From Anodontia alba (taxonomy: Eukaryota > Mollusca > Bivalvia > Lucinida > Lucinidae), in the NCBI GenBank assembly GCA_964016985.1, contig OZ024821.1, positions 90,696,093 through 90,760,092 on the forward strand: a stretch of DNA of 64,000 bases. The letters run 5' to 3'. Each line of letters begins with the position of its first letter. Within the stretch, counting starts at the first letter, position 1. Made by a program: the position numbers and the translations under genes. Below are positions 1-11,904 of this stretch, piece by piece. The notes below the pieces were generated by a model. That model was not told the DNA's origin and made no database searches. It worked only from the letters and a program-made list of their open reading frames with translations.

Positions 1-212
1 TAGTCCCCGTAAGCGGTTAACCAGTATTGTACACATTCTTTCGCCAGAAACTGACAACTTCCCTTCTTGAATCAGCGGACGGGAGAGAATGACCGTAGAA
101 AATATTTCTTGATCAATCTCCACGAAAAAATGTTGCCGACCCGGCGGAGGCCGAACCCGCAACCTCCAGGTCACCAGTCGGACGGCGCACCCAACTGAGC
201 CACCGAGGCCGG
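1..212 (-). mobile_element. tRNA-derived SINE (family S1), cut by window edge
   Basis: On the minus strand the head at 212 reads GGCCTCGGTGGCTCAGTTGG (A box), followed by a B-box-like GGTTCGGCCTCC. The body contains TTTCTACGGTCATTCTCTC and CAAGAAGGGAAG. The 3' half of the element lies outside the window. Confidence 0.8.
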
Positions 213-505
213 ATCCTTTAGGATCATTGAGCCTATTCCATTTTTTTTTGTAAGTTTATACGAGTGTCTCTTATGAGGCCTAAATGGTCGAAACGGTCTA
301 GTCAGGCCCAGAAAACTTCGACACTTCAGCTTTTTTATGACGGGTGTTTATTGCTCTCAAGTGCAATTTCCTGTAGAATCTACTTATATTCAATATAGCT
401 CGTGTTAGAGCCGTGCGTGGCCATTAAACGTCTCCTCATACTTCGTTATGGTGCAGTTTATTGTTCTGGTTCTTTATTATCATTGATCGTATTTCGGATT
501 TTTAA

Positions 506-786
506 CATTACGAAAACACGCCTATTCAAATATATAGAAAAATTTCACCTCCAAAAACTGAAAATTTTCAGATAAAAAACGCTGACATTTTTCATATTTC
601 TGCTCAAAACATAGATGGCGGGTACCCGTTAGAACCGCCTCGCCGAGGCGGTTCTAACGTGTACCTAAAATCTATGTTTTCGAGCATAAATAAGAAAAAA
701 TAATGTATACCCCTGTAAACCCCAGTTTTACTATATAAAAGTGGGGTTTAAGGGGGTCAAAATTATATAGGTATGTTTTCGTGATG
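506..786. mobile_element. MITE family A, copy 1
   Basis: Ends are CATYACGAAAACAYGCC. The element is about 280 bp with an asymmetric body: one side carries AAACCCCAGTTTTACTATA, the other CTCCAAAAACTGAAAATTTT. A central hairpin carries GTACCCGTTAGAACCGCCTC and its complement. Nine copies in the window share these parts. Confidence 0.9.
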
Positions 787-868
787 TTATTTGAGGGTCC
801 CTGGTGAGGCTTAAACGTCCGAAAATAGCTGATCTGACCAAGAAGACTTAGGAACTTCAGCAGTTTTC

Positions 869-870
<2 letters not shown>

Positions 871-938
<68 letters not shown>

Positions 939-958
939 GTTGTTGTTGTTGTTGTTGT
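871..958. repeat. (GT)n then (TTG)n microsatellite
   Basis: About 65 bases of GT followed by about seven TTG units. Confidence 0.97.
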
Positions 959-959
959 C

Positions 960-2495
960 AAAGGTCATATTTTTCCCAGAAAACAGGACATACCAAAATC
1001 TTTTTTTTCTAGGAAACATTAGAAAAAAATATCGTCAGTGTGTCGTCTGCTGAATTAGTCCAGAGAGTGGCAAAGGGTAACTCCATTTTAATGTTTCAGA
1101 TATACCGGTTAGTGCAATGGCATTTTTTGCAAATCTATATGTTGCAGAATTGGTTGTCAAAAGACCGCATATTTGAAAATGTTGTATTTTTCTGATTAAC
1201 AAAAAGAGATAAATTTGCTCGCATCCTTGTATTTCCGAGGCAGAATATAAAACGGGAGGGACAGAATGTATGAAAAGTATTAAAATAAACATTAAACTTT
1301 CAAATTCCGATATTCGAGCTAAATTTCGATATTCTGTTGGGAGACTATTTTCAGTCTTTTCTTTCTGAATCAGTTTTATTCTAATTCTGGGTATTGCGTA
1401 AGATCAATCGATTTTGAGCAATAGTTTTAGTCAAAACAGTTATTTCTCCAGAGGTAAACTCAGGAATTTATTTTGTAGGTTCATATCGCCCGTCCATTTC
1501 GCTCGCTTATTTATTATCTTATGCTAAGTTAATTGATAGGCTCATTGGTTTAATAGCTCGATATTCTATAATCCTGAACACCCCAACTTCATTATTCGTA
1601 ATTTATCAGCAAATTGCTCTATCACCAACAATCCATGTTATAAAATTACGTCTACTTTAACCCTTAACACTCCTTGGGCTTGTTTAGCATACGAAATATT
1701 GATTATGTTTTCGTTATTTTTTCCATTAAATAGGAGTTGACATTTCACGATTTTTTTTTTTTTTAAAAAGAATTTACTTGAAATGGCAAACCCTATTTTC
1801 TGGGGAAGAATTAGAAAGTATTTCAAAATGTCGCCTGCTGAAATTATTACCCGGCATGCTAAGCGCTAATACTGAAGATGATATCTTTGTACATCCAGGT
1901 GTTTTCGAAATTTACATAAGGATAAGCTGTCAACTTTTCAAAAACCTAAAATACTTGAACATCAGTAACCCTTACCTGTTATTTTTATTTAGGGACAAAC
2001 GACTCGATACCATGGTATGTATCATACTTGAGAATTACTTAATCTCTTTTTGATATTGGTGTCATAAAACAATTCTTAACATGGTATTAAGAGATGTCAT
2101 TAATCAAGCAGGGTTACGAAGAAAGGTTAGAACTTGTGATCATCGTGTAGAGCTGGATTTAATTTTTTGAGATATGAATTGTAAAGAAAACATATTTCGT
2201 AATATCAAAATCTCAGTCGTCAAGCAGATCAAACAATGCTTTAATTCGATTTGCTAGTTGGTCAAGTATTCTAGTTATAAAGTTCCTTGTTACATATCAT
2301 GTGGGCCGTATCAAGCAAAATAGTACCTTCGAGCATGAAATTATGCTATAGAAAGTACGAGAAATCATCAAGACATTAAAGGAGCAGTATATAAAGGATC
2401 GGTGCTTCCAATCCTGGAGTAAGGCAGTTAGGTTTTGGACCCCAATGTGTAGTAAGGAAGAATTGGAAAGCGTGCAATAGCGCGCAGCCAGATTT
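960..2495. other. AT-rich sequence without recognised genes
   Basis: Nothing coding is supported. The stretch 1640-1850 carries decayed family-F-like motifs (TTAACCCTTAACACTCC, AAACCCTATTTTCTGGGG, GTCGCCTGCTGAAAT). Confidence 0.5.
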
Positions 2496-2503
2496 GTAAC
2501 AGT

Positions 2504-3221
2504 ATCTAGTATGGTGGCATATAACTGACATCTAAATATTGTGATACTAAGTCGACTTCTGCTTTTATGTCGACTTACAATGTATGACTTGATGCTATTC
2601 GACTTCCATTGATAATGGTTATCGCGTCTGCAGGTCGTAATATTGCTCTAAGCTGCCTTCAAGAAAACAAAGCGTGTTAACATTGTATGACGACTTATTT
2701 TCTATTAATTTTTTATTATCTCGACTTCCGGTTCTTTTACATCTCATGATTTGCCAATTAGCGTTGAGACACGTTTTCGTAGTCGTGAAAGTTTATTTTT
2801 AGACCAAAATCACACAGGCAGCGCCCCTCTTATTGCAGTCGCAGAGTTGTTTACAAACAAAAAAAAGATAATTATATAATATCTATATACTACCAAACAC
2901 TATATTAAGCCCTAAACTTAATACGTCACATCGTCCCGAATTTAAGTATCTCGACCGGCATAGTCACTATCTGACTATCATTATCTTCTCAACAAATCCT
3001 ACTTCATAACATGACCGGAAGTCGGGATAATAATTATAATGTCGACATATAGTTGTAAAAGTGTTTCGTGATGCTGACGTTGTGGATGACACTTCTGGAC
3101 AGTATAACGACTTGCAGTCGCGATAACCATTGTCAACGGAAGTTGATATAGTATCAGGTCAACATAAAAGCAGAAAAAGTCTCAATATTTAGATGTCAGT
3201 TATATGCTACCATAATCTAGT
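2504..3221. mobile_element. Foldback element with ~150-bp inverted repeats
   Basis: The left arm (2504-2660) contains CTAGTATGGTGGCATATAAC then TGACATCTAAATATTG; the right arm (3060-3221) is its complement with differences. Pairing resumes further in (TCGACTTCCGG near 2720 and 3010), so most of the 718 bp can fold back. GTCGACTT words recur. No coding capacity is seen. Confidence 0.8.
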
Positions 3222-3224
3222 GAC

Positions 3225-4375
3225 CTGCTAATAAGACATGACACAAGGCAGTTTTTATTGAAGTCGAAAATATATAACTGTAACATTAGCTATGTATAGC
3301 TATAGTTAAAGTTACACTGTTATATACTTTCACTGCTACAGTCAAATGTTGAAAAACTTACAGGATAATAATAACAGTCCGTGGCACCTATTATTTGTAT
3401 GCATGTCCGAGGTAAATTTGACAGTTCGGAATGAACCAAAACTCGGAATATATGTGGAGTCATTTAGGTCTTGATACATACGCCATCATGTGCGCCATAA
3501 TTAAGCGTACATTCAATTGATGAAGCTAAACGATCCGCTAGCTTTTTGAAAAAGCTACTACTTGTACATTGTAGCCTGCTACAACAAGAATAAGCTTTCA
3601 CAAAAAGCTTGGTCTTCACTTCGCACACAATAATGTTAAAGCTGATTTTAATAGTATTGGGTTCTTTACATGCAAATCTTGGCTAAATCGGCTAACTTCC
3701 AAAATGCTAAGGGTGAATTAGTGAGGTCTAAATGATATATCGTCTTAATGAGAATGACCCTAGCTCACAATCAAATGTGAAATTAAAGCTAATTTCACAT
3801 CGCTTTTAGGCTTACCTCATCAAAAATTAAATAAGTAGTTATACGAATACCAATTTTTGTCACGCTGTCCCGGGAATGCTATAAATTGCGCTTAGCTGTA
3901 CCAATGCATCCAACCAGTTTAAGTGAACTTGTCAAGATTAATGTATATCCCATAAAATTGGATAAAGTGCTGCATTTGTAACCTTTTACAATATCTACAT
4001 AAATGCAATTTGCCGAAAAAGGGCACGCGAATGGAGAACACCTTGGTGTTCCAATACTTGAAATATTATTCTATACAATGTTATATCTAGTCAAGGGTTT
4101 TACTTGTAAATAACACGCCTAAGTTCAGTGGTGCATTGTGGGTCAACAATTAAATCACTTCCATGTCCGAACCAAAGTGTATATTATTTACGCACAAGGG
4201 CGTATAGACAATAAAACAAGCAATAGCTTTTTCCAAAAAAAGAAAGAAAGAAAAAGAAAAATCTCTTTCTAGCTAATATTTGCAATGAATATGCACGTCA
4301 AAGTATTCAGCACATTTGAAGTATGACCTTTTACTGAAGATTCTGGCTATTTGGTACCAGCGAATATAGTGAACG
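3225..4375. other. AT-rich sequence without recognised features
   Basis: No ORF of note, no repeat family shared with the rest of the window, and no promoter seen. Confidence 0.5.
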
Positions 4376-4379
4376 AAAC

Positions 4380-4414
<35 letters not shown>

Positions 4415-4528
4415 AAAAAAAAAGGTTATTGTTTTTCCACCGTTTAGTCAGATCGAAGAATGTGCAAAATAATCATTTTTTTTTTGTTTTTTTTCAAATC
4501 TTTCAATAAAGAAATTTTATGAATTTTC

Positions 4529-4648
4529 GTACTTGCGGAAGCATGTCCATCTGGCAGCCATTCGCTGCACCATTTCGATTTGGTGTGTTTTGTCCTTGGT
4601 ATGAGGGTCCCACACAGCTGAAGCGTACTCCAGCTGTAGTCGTACAAG
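4529..4648 (-). pseudogene. LINE reverse transcriptase fragment (RT thumb/C-terminal motif)
   Basis: Read on the minus strand, forty codons give LVRLQLEYASAVWDPHTKDK and then THQIEMVQRMAARWTCFRKY. The motif LEYAS-VWDP-T---I--VQR-AARW is the conserved segment after the RT domain of Jockey/CR1/L2-type non-LTR retrotransposons. A stop lies two codons ahead of it, so this is a short relic. It is flanked by a poly-A/T tract on one side and a (CA)n(TA)n microsatellite on the other. The frame is not the longest ORF of the locus. Confidence 0.8.
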
Positions 4649-4741
4649 GTATTATAGGCATTATAGGTATTATATTTCCGTACAGAAAAAAAATCGAAAA
4701 AGAAAAAAAAAATAACAACAATAAACAACAAAGAAAAACGG

Positions 4742-4887
<146 letters not shown>

Positions 4888-5447
4888 CTTTGTAGAATCC
4901 AACATACGTAGCCGTGTTCACCTGTATGAACTTCTTGTTTTTTTGTCGTTTTGTAATTTGGGAAGAAAGAAGTACTTGAAATTTTTACGTCTTACGATTG
5001 TTAACTTGTTTTACAGACACAGAAAACAATATTGGTTCATCCAGTATTGACGTATTTATTACCCCTTGTCAACATCGGCAATAGAACAGAACAAAAACTA
5101 CTTATCTCAAATTCTTATATGAAGCCTAGCACCCCGCCTGCTATCTATTGTGAAGTGTTAACTAGCGTTTTCAAAGACTGAAGTTCTTTCTCATATGGAT
5201 TTTTAATTATATTTACGTTTATTACTTTCGCTTAGCCTCTTGATGACAGTGTATAAGTGGCTAGCCGTATGAACCGGGGCACAGCATTTCCTACAAGATT
5301 GCATTTGCATGGCCCTCTGAGGATAGCCAATCATTCAAAGCATCTTCAGGCGGACAGCGAAGACTGACCAGCCTGTGCGGATACTGAGTGCATATGTAAT
5401 CTTGTAGGAAATGTGTCCCGGCTTATGTCTTACTGAGTTTTTTAATA

Positions 5448-5764
5448 CAGTCGGCTCTCGTTATCTCGATTTCCAAGGGACTCTCTGAAATACTTCGAGA
5501 TATCCGTACCTCGACATATCAGATTTGCAGAATTCAGGAAAAAAATGAATCGAAAAGCAACATTTAACAAATGTTTGTGTAATTTGACTCCTGAAGTTAG
5601 TTATATCGAAAATATTGTGGAAAAGAGGAGAAATTTCTCCTCTTTTCCACAATATTTTGTTACCTGTTGTTACATTTTCATGTTTAAGCAGGGACCAGAT
5701 TATCGCTTCGCCGAGATAAGCGGTTATTCGAGATAAGCGAGTTCAAGATAACGAGAGTCAACTG
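5448..5764. mobile_element. Pogo/Tigger-like MITE, copy 1
   Basis: TA then CAGTCGGCTCTCGTTATCTC at left and complement GATAACGAGAGTCAACTG then TA at right. The centre holds the palindrome AATATTGTGGAAAAGAGGAG and its complement. CAGT..TCTCGTTA ends with TA duplication fit the pogo/Tigger group. Confidence 0.85.
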
Positions 5765-5885
5765 TAGTTATCTTTTTTTTCATTATTATTTTCTGTGCGT
5801 CATCTTCGTTGTGTTCTGTCAGTGATATACTACAGTAAAGTGTTATTGTAGTTGTCATTGTTTTATTTATCACTTATAAAAACAA

Positions 5886-6100
5886 AAAAACGAGCCAACG
5901 CACGACAAAACCAACAATAAGACAGTCTGATCAGAATTTTCGCTGATCACTTGCCTTCTAAAGCCTCTGGGCTAGCCAAACAAGAATGAACGAGAGCCCT
6001 TTCCGCACTGGGTGGATGTACAGGCTGATCTAAATCTTTGCTAGTCACACAGGTCTTATTGTAGGTTTTGTCGTGCGCTGGCTCACTATTGTTTACAATG
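5886..6100. mobile_element. MITE with CGAGCCAACGCACGAC ends
   Basis: The left CGAGCCAACGCACGACAAAA then CCAACAATAAGAC is mirrored at right (GTCTTATTGTAGGTTTTGTC, GTGCGCTGGCTC). A related motif lies inside the 3.4-kb transposon near 18240-18290. Confidence 0.75.
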
Positions 6101-6221
6101 ATTGCACTGTGTATAGTGTAATACATAATTCAACGTATGTCTTGTGTGTGTAAGAGGGAGGAGAGGCGCAGGGTGTGAGGAGTGGAGAGGGAGTGTCGGG
6201 GCAGGGAGATTCATATGTGTG

Positions 6222-6253
6222 TCACGGTGTGTGTGTGTGTGTGTGTGTGTGTG
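6222..6253. repeat. (GT)n microsatellite
   Basis: About 30 bases of GT preceded by a G/A-rich stretch (6148-6210). Confidence 0.95.
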
Positions 6254-6259
6254 TTCTTA

Positions 6260-7990
6260 TGTCTATAACAATTCCAAATTTTCAAATGCGTAACACCATG
6301 CCAATATAATCTTCTTTCAGTGATCGTTCTTGTACATCTCTGTCGCTGCCTGTTACAAGATGTAGCCCCGTCCCCTATACTCGCACCCCTGGCCGCATTG
6401 TAAATTTGACTTAAGATTCTTCTCATACAGAAGTTGCATTTCTGGATTTAAATTAGTAGATATCTAATGGTATAATTAGATCTTAAAACAATACAAATTA
6501 GATGATCTTGATTTTGTCATTTTTCCGTTTCTGGACGGTGTCGTCTCGTGACTTTAAGAGGTATTCATGTCTCAGCACGATCGTTTTACTGGAGCATCTA
6601 GTAATATTACTGAATTTAACAACCGTAAAAAATATGTAACTGTTAAAGTTCAGAATCAAGGCTGTCGGTATCATAAGCTTCGCAAAAACAATTTCTGAAT
6701 TATACCGTCGACACGTTGAATTAGTTTCTAAACATAATGTTTGCTTGAAAAGAAAAAACTGCTTCAGCAAGCACTATTGGAAAACGAATTTTATGGTGGT
6801 TTAGTTTATAACTCAGGAAAATTGTTGGCAATCCCGAACTTTCTGAACAATTCAAAAAGATTATTAATGTATATAAAAAGACAAGATATAATGTAGATGC
6901 CATGGCCATAGCAGAACTGTTTGGTACTCGTAATATGACCAAATGACAAGGTTAGTAAGGAAACAGCATATTACGTTAACAAACAGTTCTGCTGTGGCCA
7001 TTACGAGTGCTCTGTATGCCACAATTTCTCAATCACAACCTATCCAATTACGCACAATCGATCCCCTCAATCACAAAATTCGATAAAAATCTCATTTTCT
7101 TGGCTAACGAATACTAACGGAATGTAGTTTGGTTTGTAAAGAACATAAACCTTACAGCCCTTCTAAGCTATGAAAGACAGACAGTAGATTTTTAAAGTTG
7201 TCGGGCACCTGAGGCACATAGGGGTAACGCCAGAAAATCCGGATTAGTTTTGCCTGGACTCCGGCTTGAAACGGCCTCTGCGCATAATTCATGCGCAGGA
7301 AAAACCTCGCCGACGGACCGGGTGCAAGGGACCTGGCCTGTAAGTTTCAAAATTCAGAGCAGTCAGTCAAAATAAGAGCTTCAATACGTGTGTATTACCA
7401 ATGCACAATGTAATTTCACATTTGCTCGATCGTGCCACCCGGAGAGCTTGTAAAAGGAAAACAAAAAGAACCACCAATCTTTTAAATCCGGTTAGGGTAC
7501 TTCCTCCTCCTCGTCGTCCATCAGCAACAAGCATGAAATTATTCTTCCAACAACCAACTATCCCCCTCCCCCACCCCGGATCTTCCGGAGACTCGGTAAG
7601 TAAATAGTTAGTTAGTAAATCACCCCGCTCTAGTGGGCCGAAGCTGTTCGAGTCGGTGTCCTCCGATGTTTTGAGGCGCAGTCTCCTCCCACCGACTCGC
7701 TGGACGCCAGCGAGCCCATGGTTGATTTGTGGTATCTTCTCCGTCGGCATCTTCGCCGCCGTCTTGGATGGTCGTTGCCGCTACATCACCTCGTCGAGGT
7801 GTACCGTCTGAGATTTCGATGTGGTTTAAGTTGTGGTGATGGATGAAATTTATACTTGACAACTTCAGGAATGTGTATCCAACTTGTTCGCATGTCATTA
7901 AAACGGCAAAATATAGACTACCCTTTCTCCGGGAGAAAGAGGATTTTTGCCATGAAACATAGAATCTGTTTCGATTCTCATTTACAGTAA
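6260..7990. other. Sequence without recognised genes
   Basis: At 6760-6960 a short inverted pair, GCCATGGCCATAGCAGAACTG against CAGTTCTGCTGTGGCCATTAC, flanks 6895-7005. At 7200-7350 there is a more GC-rich stretch, and at 7490-7800 overlapping open frames on the minus strand without recognisable motifs. Confidence 0.45.
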
Positions 7991-7992
7991 AA

Positions 7993-8310
7993 ATGAACAT
8001 AGGGGTGCATGACATTCCCCTATTTTTGATATTTGACGCCCCTTCAGCGCAACCCGATATCCCCTCTAAATATTTCTACTTACAACACGGTATTGTGGTT
8101 GAGGAGATAAGCGGCCGTGGTATAGTAGATGATGTAATAACCACTAGACAGTGTACCAAAAAACTGTTTTCAGATAAAAAAAAAATAAGAGTTTATTCAT
8201 TCTCCTATTTTAAATATGGGATTTATAAACCGAGGGAGGTAAAAAAAAATCCGATAAAGAAACGAGTGCGAAGCGTAGTAATAAATAATATAGGAAAGAA
8301 AATCATCTGA
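7993..8310 (+). CDS. Unrecognised ORF, possible coding relic
   Basis: 105 codons from ATG 7993 to TGA. The middle reads DIPSKYFYLQHGIVVEEISG and the C-terminus is Lys/Arg-rich (KKNPIKKRVRSVVINNIGKK). Codon use is not obviously random, but no family is recognised and no splice sites were assigned. A second open frame (8398-8781) follows on the same strand. It may be a relic of a mobile element or chance. Confidence 0.2.
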   Translation: MNIGVHDIPLFLIFDAPSAQPDIPSKYFYLQHGIVVEEISGRGIVDDVITTRQCTKKLFSDKKKIRVYSFSYFKYGIYKPREVKKNPIKKRVRSVVINNIGKKII

Positions 8311-8397
8311 AAGGTGCGTCAAATAAGATGTGCGTCAAAATACGTTACAAGACGATATCTATAGCCGTGGAGATTCCTGTGGAGATTCAGCTTTTTA

Positions 8398-8781
8398 GTG
8401 TTTATAGAACCTGGGAAACTACCGATGACTAAACAGTATTACCAAAATTTAACAGATATATGGTGTCAGGTATATATCCTGGTAATGCAGATATCATGTA
8501 CATGTATGATATACCTTCATTCTTTGCGGGCATCTCTACATGTACCTTTGGCAACACAAACTGACTATAAAAGTATGGTGAAGAAAAGGAAGCTGTCGAA
8601 ATGGCCTACACAAACACAAGATGCCCCAGCTATTTCATGGTGGAGGGATAAACAATCACTTTTCTGCAAAACACACCCAACATTTTGGCCAAACAATGGA
8701 GGTGTAGAAGTGTTTATAAAACTGTTTTACTTGGTACAGTTCGGACATGTTTGTACCAATAATATTTTGAAAGCATATTAG
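8398..8781 (+). CDS. Unrecognised ORF, possible coding relic
   Basis: The frame is open from 8398 (no ATG there; an in-frame ATG lies at about 8425) to TAG, about 127 codons. It contains DAPAISWWRDKQSLFCKTHP and WPNNGGVEVFIK. No domain is recognised. It lies 87 bases after the preceding ORF. Low confidence of being a gene. Confidence 0.2.
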   Translation: MFIEPGKLPMTKQYYQNLTDIWCQVYILVMQISCTCMIYLHSLRASLHVPLATQTDYKSMVKKRKLSKWPTQTQDAPAISWWRDKQSLFCKTHPTFWPNNGGVEVFIKLFYLVQFGHVCTNNILKAY

Positions 8782-9149
8782 ACAAACAATGGGCTAAAAC
8801 AGCCAGTTCATCTACACAGTCCAATCAGTGCCTTCATTTATCTGCAGTCGAATCTACCATATTTGATAGTCAGTAAGTGAACAACAGGAACATTGACAGA
8901 CTACACAATATTCAAACATCCTGAAAATAAGCATATATTACCCAATTTTATTTTACGAATAAAGTAACTCATTTCTCAATCTGATTTTATTTACTTGTAT
9001 TATTTCATGACAAAATATATATTTATATAACAGACAAAATTAAACATACATGCATCAGCACATAAATGGAAGCCCCTTTAATGCATGCCATGATAGAGGA
9101 CTCAATGGAAAATATTCATACAAATAAAGGTTTAGTCCTTAACCTTTAA

Positions 9150-9346
9150 CCCATTTATGACAAGTGGACTCTTAAGGCAGGTCCATTTCTTATATAAGGG
9201 GTGTCTGGTAACATTATTATCATGTTTTATAAAAATAACTGTTTTAATGTAAACAGTGTAGACCCTGATCAGATGCACATTCTGATCGTGGTCTACACTG
9301 TTGCCAATGTCCCTCAAGTTTATGGGGCGCTAAGCATAGATGGGTA
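9150..9346. mobile_element. TTAA-type MITE, family E' (CCCATTTATG ends), copy 1
   Basis: TTAA then CCCATTTATGACAAGTGG at left and a diverged right end (GATGGGTAA). The hairpin AACAGTGTAGACCCTGATCAG is kept with a new tip (ATGCACATTCTGATC). Confidence 0.78.
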
Positions 9347-9745
9347 AAAGAGCTAATCACAACTGCAGCAGACCATATTCTGATTTTTTTTTTCTTGTAT
9401 TCTCTGAGCATGTATTTTTCATCGAAAATATGTTTAACATTGTATCAGTTCCCGAGTTCACTTTTTTACTTTTGACATTCTGTGTGCATATTTTCTCGGA
9501 AAAATCATAAAACAAAATAGAATGTTGTCTGTTGCAATTTTGCTTAATCCTTCAAGGGTTAAAATAGTACTACCGGTATTAAAGACATTCTTTGCAAAAA
9601 TCATTAAATTCTACAACTTTGATCTAAATCATTAAATTTGAAGCCAAAAACTGTTAGTCATTATTTTTGGGTGTAAATTGAGTAACAGTAAAAGAAATGG
9701 CCAAAAAATCGCCAATCAAATAAACCCAATTAAGGCTGAAAATCA

Positions 9746-9989
9746 GGGCCCAGTTGTTCAAAGCTAACGATGTCGTTAGTTAACAATTCGTTAAAATTTT
9801 AATTGAGTGATATGCAAATATGCTGAAATTTTTTGCTGAAAAAATGTGAGTAGCTTTTGCAGTGCAAAAGCTACTCACATTTTTTCAGCAAAAAATATCA
9901 GAATATTGTATATTGAATCCGCTAAAACAGTTAACGAAATGACCCTTAACGAGCTCGTTAAGCTAACGACGCTTTGAACAACTGGGCCC
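9746..9989. mobile_element. MITE family G, copy 1
   Basis: Ends are GGGCCCAGTTGTTCAAAGC and complement. The centre is a perfect hairpin at 9829-9895: 33-bp arms (TTTTTTGCTGAAAAAATGTG, then AGTAGCTTTTGCA) and a one-base loop. Subterminal CGTTAGTTAAC/GAGCTCGTTAAGC palindromes are present. No target duplication is evident. Confidence 0.92.
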
Positions 9990-10223
9990 AGATTGTCACT
10001 ATTATTTCATATACTGGCAGATGAAACTTCCCACTAATGCTATCAGTTTCAATACTGAAAATATTTGCCCATGTTAATATAGGTTCATTTTTTCCAGAAA
10101 ATAGGGCTGGTATTTTCCTTTAAACTTTATCTTGTAAAATGATAATTGGCACATGGCATTATTTATCCAACAAAACAGGGCCTGATATATAACTGAGATA
10201 CTTGCTTGTATAAAGAATTCTAA

Positions 10224-10598
10224 TGCAGTCGCGTATGTAACGCGACGTCTGATTGGATAACGTCAAAAATTTGCGACGGTATATTCTGCGATATACTGTC
10301 GCAAATCCGACGTCATCACGTAACGTCGCTTCTCATTGGCTGGCATTTGGTTTTACGCAGCTTGAAGCACTTGTCGTTTTGTGCAAATAGTACATTTTTT
10401 CAACAGAAAAAATGAATAAATGCATTAGAATGGGGATAACTGCATCAAATTTGTCATTTGGGGAGGTAAATCGGCGGTTTTACGGTCGCAAATTACGTTT
10501 TACGGCTCCGCTGACGCGTCGCCGTAAAACGAAATTTCCGACCGTAAAACCGCCGATTTACCTCCCCAAATGCCAAATTTGAAAGCAGTTATCCCCTA
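10224..10598. repeat. Two adjacent CpG-rich palindromes
   Basis: The first (about 10224-10345) pairs TTGCGACGGTATATT with GATATACTGTCGCAA. The second (10433-10597) is a long inverted repeat with GGGGATAACTGC ends, arms CATTTGGGGAGGTAAATCGG then CGGTTTTACGG, and a CGTTTTACGGC apex. CpG density is far above the AT-rich surroundings. Confidence 0.8.
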
Positions 10599-10706
10599 AG
10601 TGCAAAATTTAAAGACCTAAGTTGAGTTAGTGAGACCATGGAAAGTGAGATATAGTACATATCAAATAGCTCGTAAGCAGGGCCGACATCTGATATTGTA
10701 CATGTA

Positions 10707-11221
10707 CATCAGAACCTCTTTGTAACACTATTCATCACGAAACCACGCCTATATAATTTTGGCTCCCTTTAACCCCACTTTTATATAGTAAAACTGGGGT
10801 TTACAGGGGTATACATAATTTTCCTTATTTCTGCTCAAAAACACAGATTGTGGGTACTCATTAGAACTGCCTTGGTGAGGCAGTTCTAATTAGTAACCAC
10901 AATCTAAGTTTTGAGCAGAAATATGAAAAATATCAGAATTTTTAGCTGAAAACTTTCAGTTTTTGGTGATGAAATTTTCAATATATTTGAATAGGCATGT
11001 TTTCGTAATGGCTGGGATCCAAAGCAAAAACTGTGTTAGCTAAACAACCACATTGTATCTAAACCAAAGTGTATAGATTATATAGAAAAATGACCTCAGA
11101 TGGTCAGTTTTCTATATAATCTATACATTTTTGTTTGGCTACAACACTTTTGGGATCCATCTTTAAACTGACATATCTGAAACTGTCTTATAATGAACTG
11201 TCTTATAAAGAGGTTACAGTG
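10707..11221. mobile_element. TA-flanked MITE family I, split by family A copy 2
   Basis: TA then CATCAGAACCTCTTTGTAAC at left and its complement (AGAGGTTACAGTG) then TA at right. The middle carries the palindrome TATATAGAAAAATGACC. It matches 16698-16917 in reverse orientation. Confidence 0.85.
10733..11010. mobile_element. MITE family A, copy 2 (nested in family I)
   Basis: A full copy with the central hairpin GTACTCATTAGAACTGCCTT. It splits a family I MITE (10707-11221) between AACACTATT and the TCCAAAGC segment. Confidence 0.9.
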
Positions 11222-11266
11222 TACTTTGTTGTTATACGGTACATATATCACATATATCTGAGAAAC

Positions 11267-11544
11267 CATTATGAAAACGTGTATTTGAATATACTGAAAG
11301 TTTTACCATCAAAAAATGAAAATTTTCAGATTAAAAATTCTGAAATTTTTTCATATTTCTGCTCAAAACATAGATTGTGGGTACTCATTAGAACTGCCTT
11401 GATGAGGCAGTTCTAATGAGTACCCACAATCTATGTTTTTTAGCAGAAATAAGAAAAATAATGTATACCCCTGTAAACCCCAGTTTTACTATATAAAAGT
11501 GGGGTTTGAGGGGGCCAAAATTATATAGGCATGTTTTCGTGATG
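11267..11544. mobile_element. MITE family A, copy 3
   Basis: Full copy in inverted orientation relative to copy 2, starting only about 45 bases beyond the family I element that holds copy 2. The central hairpin GTACTCATTAGAACTGCC is near perfect over more than 30 bp per arm. Confidence 0.9.
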
Positions 11545-11900
11545 AATAAAAATAATTGTTCTATTATATATAAAATTACTGAAATGTATTCATATAAATT
11601 ATGTAATCTGGTAAAAATATCCATGGGGGGAAAAAAACAAAACAAAACAAAAAACAGTTAAAGTAACAACAGTCAACTGTCCATGAAACAAAAAGAATCT
11701 TTGGGGCATTTACAAATAGTGAAGGCCCAGACCAGTCTGTGTAAATGCAGACATTCTGGGATAAAATTTCTGCATGTGTAATACTTCATTATTCCCCTTA
11801 TGAACAATATGCATGAAATGTCAAAACCTATTTCCTGAAAAAAATAAGAAAAATGTCTTCACTTTCTTGTCTTTTGGATTTGCCCGATGAGAGCTGAAGA
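11545..11900. other. Intergenic sequence with decayed repeat motifs
   Basis: It includes a GTGAAGGCCCAGACCAGTC motif (11720), related to the loose AGATCAGCCTGCAC hairpin family also seen at 39700-39920 and 61260-61340. Confidence 0.4.
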
Positions 11901-11904
11901 TTAA

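Noticed and set aside
7367..8015. Overlapping minus-strand ORFs of 127 and 131 codons
   Set aside because: No recognisable motif, different frames over the same GC-richer stretch, and low-complexity composition.
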